Shown: positions 60,300-64,000 of the stretch, piece after piece | Position numbering within the stretch: the first letter of the stretch is position 1 | How the letters are laid out: the number at the start of each line of letters is the position of its first letter | Source of the DNA: Taenia hydatigena | Taxonomy: Eukaryota > Platyhelminthes > Cestoda > Cyclophyllidea > Taeniidae | Direction of reading: 5' to 3' | Length of the DNA stretch: 64,000 nt | Assembly (NCBI GenBank): GCA_036345935.2 | Contig: JADWOT020000030.1 | Coordinates: 248,001 to 312,000, forward strand | Program-made: the position numbers and the translations under genes | The notes under the pieces: generated by a model | Database searches by the model: none | What the model saw: the letters and a program-made list of their open reading frames with translations, nothing else | What the model was told of the DNA's origin: nothing

Positions 60300-61280
60300 G
60301 CAGTGCACTTGTTAAGAAAATGGGCAAACTAATGAGGCGAAAACTATTCGTTTTCTTCAAATTATTTTCTTTCCTTTTATCCATGCCATTATGCAAATAA
60401 TTTACTCATTTCACTCCTGCCTTTGCTTCCTTTCTCTTCCCAGTTATAAATCATCCGTGTTACCATCCTCACTTTATTTCCCATTTTCTCTTCACTGATC
60501 ATTCGCAGCTAAAATTTGTCTTCTTTTTAGTGGTATTACAAGGAGAATGCGATTATGGGTAGACCTGATGCACTACAGGAATCGCTTAAATGCCTCCTTT
60601 CTCCTCTTTGCTTACTTGCGCATTTAAATAACCGTTGATGGTGAAGTAAGCCTATTTCAAAACTCCTTATTAATTCATACAGTTTTGCCATAAGATATGG
60701 AGCATTAGAGGTAAAACTTGTCGCTAAATAAGGAAGCAGCCTCAAAATACCTATTCGACGTCACTTTTCAATGCACGCCGCCCACGCAGTCTAAAAGGTT
60801 TTAATCATTTGTTCGCCATGCTTCAGCAGTTGAACGCTCAAATGCGCGCAAATTTTAGCCTACCTTGAATCCGCCAGTCGATGAGCCAGCTGCACCGCCT
60901 CCTTGCCATCCAAGTCCGATTAACTCTTTTCAACCATTTCCAGTTCCTATTTGTCGTCTTGACAAACCACTTCATTGCGGTCAACCTAGCGACATGGTAA
61001 GTCTGTTAGGCACTAATTAGAATTCTCACGGCAGCTTTTATTCACAATTGCATTCTGTCGAGTCGCCTTCTCTAACTAGCATTCTTGCGCACTTCAATGC
61101 TGCCTTGAATAGTGGTCATACAAAGAATTCCCACCTTAGAATGCTCTGCACACTTATTGGTAAAAGTCACGATCGCATCCACATCCCAGTACAGATTAAC
61201 GGTTTTGGATGGAGGTTGAGTGGCTCCTCCGGCTCAAATATCATCTTCGTCAAACTTAGTGGACATGGGCTTACGGGTTT
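60300..61280 (+). repeat. Dispersed repeat R5, copy 2
   Basis: Same orientation as 38985-39950, with the same ordered blocks over nearly 1 kb and many substitutions and gaps. The reading frame seen in copy 1 is broken here by stops after LATW, but a 99-codon piece at 61048-61347 is still open and keeps SLTSILAH. Confidence 0.7.
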
Positions 61281-62185
61281 TTTACCACTTTCTACTACTC
61301 ACCCTGCCTCTCGCGACATCGCTTTTTCACCATCGCTTTTTACCTAGTTAGATTCTGTCTAATTTTCATCAACCGCATGTGCCCTCTCCTCTCAGTCTCT
61401 CTCTAAGCCACCATCTTCCAACTCTCTCTTTCAAAAGACATCCATGGACCAAATGCGACAAAATGTTTGAGAGTACAGAGAAGTTACCCCACAACTTTCT
61501 CAGTCTCTGCTCCTTTCCTCATTCACATGCGTCGTTTCATCGCCATCGCAACTGGTATCCTAGTGTGTTTCACTTATGAAGTTAAATGCATGGGTAGCGA
61601 CTGTAAGTGTGTCCCTTGTTAGAAACACATTCCTTCTATAAAGTTGATTCCTACATACGTTATTTAAGCAGCTAGCCATGAAAATAGGTACACAAAGTAA
61701 TACAGGGACATACGGAAGAAGGTGGGAGAAAATAAAGAACACAGTGCCACAAAATTGCGTGGAGGCATACGACGATGACTTTTCTTCACCCTCTTTTCCG
61801 CTTTATTATTGTAGACGTCCTGTCTTTGCTCCTCACCCAACTAGTCTCTCGTCCCTTTTAGATAACCAGCCATGTTACTTCCTCTCCACCAGAGAGGCAC
61901 CATCAAGCCATTGTTCCTTCTGGTGCAAGGTAACAATTGGCTTCAAAACATCTTTGCTAGCTTTGTAGCAATCACTAGGATTGGCTCGCCAATTTTTTAG
62001 TTCCAGTCTCCCGTTGCCCTAATCGTTCCTAAACGTCCAAAAACCATTTGCCCAAAAGAAAGCATGAGGAGTACAAAGGCGCGGAAAAGCAGTCTCGATA
62101 TGGCAGTGCATTTAATTCAAAACACATTAGTATCGGTGGTCATTCTTATTCTATCGCATTTAAAATTTAAAAATTTTTGACTGTT
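61281..62185. other. Unassigned sequence between R5 and R6
   Basis: No gene was recognised. It may be an internal part of the same old element as its flanking repeats, but I find no second copy of it in this window. Confidence 0.35.
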
Positions 62186-62189
62186 ACTC

Positions 62190-62480
62190 CCGAATGGTAA
62201 TCTGTAATACCAGAAAAATTGACGATTTCTTAAGGGCCAATGAGGGGGGAGAGAACAGGAGTACAGATCTATGTAAAGTTAGGAGGCGATAATTAAAGTA
62301 GATCTCACCCAAAAATTACATGCGACAAACGTAGAAAAGAATTCAATGTTAGTAGGTGAAGGCGTCATTCTGGTCATGAAACAATTTTATTCGAGGCGCA
62401 CGCCGGTTGAATCTAAGGTCGAACGCAACAGTAGCGATGAATGGAGCCTAGCACTTTATTGAGTTTTTCTTTTGTAAGCC
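62190..62480. repeat. Dispersed repeat R6, copy 2
   Basis: Same orientation as 43850-44130. The minus-strand frame keeps MTPSPTNIEFFST but has stops nearby. Confidence 0.6.
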
Positions 62481-62741
62481 CAGACTCTACTCAGGTAGAA
62501 AGATGAATAGAAGCAGAGGATGAAGTTGAGTTTCGGAGCCTACATTGACGAGGTGTTTCAAATGCAAGCATCTCTTGGAAGGTGGTGTTTAACTTGAACT
62601 CTATCATGATCGACACCTACAAGTGAATTGCTACAGACTCGATCCGGCTAACACTGTAATGAACTAGAAAATTACGAGCAGGAATTTTTGGGCTATGATA
62701 CGCCACCTACCGCTTAATGGGAAGGCCGTTTAGGTTTCGGG

Positions 62742-62777
62742 AACTATAACTATAACTATAACTATAACAACTATAAC
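62742..62777. repeat. Short hexamer repeat (AACTAT)n
   Basis: Four near-perfect AACTAT units, then a three-base AAC interruption and a further partial unit. A simple microsatellite with no coding context. Confidence 0.9.
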
Positions 62778-64000
62778 TCCCTTCTTCACCTCTCATTTTC
62801 TAGTGTTACAGTGCATTCTAAGAAACAATGCCTACTAATTTTTCCCATCTTCCTAATTATGCTCAAAACAAAAATGCTTCTCTAACGCCTATCGAATAAC
62901 TTCACTAACTGCAGCATATTTGATTGATCTCTCAATTTATCTATTCAGCCATCCCACGCCTTTTAAATCACGGTTACTCCTTCCTACCGAATTTAACTGC
63001 CCAAAGGCAAACTTGCTTTCTTGTTGCCTAGCCATCAACCCATTCATACAGCTAGGCCTTTGTAACTTCATTGGATGAGGTGGTCTTTTACGTTAAGCTG
63101 ACAGTTTTCCGCCAAGCAGCTTATCACATCTTCTACAGGTTCTTTTACGTAACATATACTAAGGCATGTAAAAACTTGTGAATTCGGTGGAAGCTGCAAT
63201 CTAGTGACCCCTTAAACCATTTTCGCAACAAAAGTTAAGCAGCATTGAATGTCAGCTCAGTATAATTGATCTAAAAATATTAGTTACTTTTAACTGCACA
63301 CAAGATGGGACAACATTCATGCGCATAGAAGTGTCTGTCCCTAAAGGAAGCAGTTCTGCAACTGCCCATGTTGACTTCATATTGGAAATGTGATCATGTG
63401 GGTGTCGGAAACTAGTGCCACGAAATGGTGTAGGGCATCAATTGGAGCTTGAAGAGTTATTACCAGAGCAACATGGAGAGAAGGGCGTGAGGTACTCTTG
63501 CAAATTAATTTAGCAACAGTTTGAGGCGTACTGTCCTGATTCCCCTCACACTTCTTACAAAGGCAAGGAAGAAAAAGAAGAAGCAGCATTTCCTTCAAAC
63601 ACTCGGGGCTGTAATTTCTGATTCCAAGCATGTAAAATCTTAATGGGGTCTACAAGCCATCGCATGCGGAACTCTTGCGGCGACCTTGATGAGAGGACGC
63701 ACTTGACCCAGAAATATTATCTGCGTAGTAATGGGTAGGCCAGTATTCGTATATGTGGGGATTTCATCTTATATTACCTACCATGTAGTGCGCAAGCACC
63801 ATGAAGTGCATGGCGAGTAAAAGAATGTTTAAGTGATGGGTAATTTGATAGCCCTTTAAGGCTTATCCACCAGCCTGTTAAACTTCATAAATTTTGTTCG
63901 CTGATGTAGGTGTGGATGACTATTTTGCCGTTAGGGTATAATATTTTTGGCACATTTTCACGGCCTAGTACGCAAGATCAATAGCTACACGTCAGGAAGA
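62778..64000. other. Intergenic sequence to window end, nothing recognised
   Basis: An 84-codon minus-strand frame at 63377-63631 lacks splice signals and recognisable motifs. No RNA gene or shared repeat was seen. Confidence 0.4.

Noticed and set aside
1..64000. CRISPR array, bacterial operon, phage or plasmid features
   Set aside because: No short regularly spaced identical repeats, no ribosome-binding-site-led gene series and no prokaryotic genes. Everything seen is eukaryotic in style.

Overview
This window looks like a gene-poor, repeat-rich piece of an animal nuclear genome. No long uninterrupted coding regions occur. The coding signal that can be supported is in short pieces bounded by GT..AG splice sites, with introns of about 50-280 bases. 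There is one tRNA-Arg-like gene without an encoded CCA tail, and a remnant of an animal CELF/Bruno-type RNA-binding protein. Short introns and moderate AT-richness suggest an invertebrate. A flatworm would fit, but that is a weak inference. Nothing suggests bacteria, a plasmid or a virus.

Layout. 1-8.1 kb: no recognisable gene, one hairpin near 4.0 kb. 8.1-16.8 kb: a repeat nest. Two direct copies of a diverged 0.6-0.7 kb repeat (8.1-8.8 and 14.4-15.0 kb) interleave with two inverted copies of a 1.1 kb repeat (11.28-12.40 and 15.68-16.79 kb). The 1.1 kb unit carries a tRNA-Arg head, well folded in one copy and decayed in the other, and further tRNA-like scraps lie between the copies. 16.8-25.6 kb: mostly unrecognised, with one diverged direct repeat pair (20.5/22.5 kb). 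25.6-28.0 kb: the most informative locus. It has a 249-base candidate exon, then three exons whose splice phases agree and which encode a glutamine-rich segment, then a broken third RRM of a CELF-type protein. A 92-base inverted copy of part of the Q-rich exon lies just upstream of it, making a long hairpin. 30.1-31.8 kb: candidate exons of an unrecognised plus-strand gene and an almost perfect 151-base tandem duplication.

31.8-46.6 kb: mostly intergenic, with a three-copy short repeat at 36.2-37.5 kb and single copies of two longer repeats (39.0 and 43.9 kb). 46.6-49.0 kb: weak plus-strand exon candidates. 51.6 kb: another repeat copy. 52.7-55.8 kb: the best minus-strand exon candidates, of unknown function. 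57.4-59.5 kb: an old tandem array of about 12 monomers with a period near 174 bases. 59.9-62.5 kb: a block whose parts match, in order, the repeats at 51.6, 39.0 and 43.9 kb, so it may be the fullest copy of one old mobile element.

Whole-gene models cannot be built from sequence alone. Exon calls rest on open frame, splice signals, phase agreement and residue composition. With this base composition, open frames of 60-100 codons are expected by chance, so isolated frames were left out or scored low. The CELF RRM3 match is the only protein identification I consider solid.
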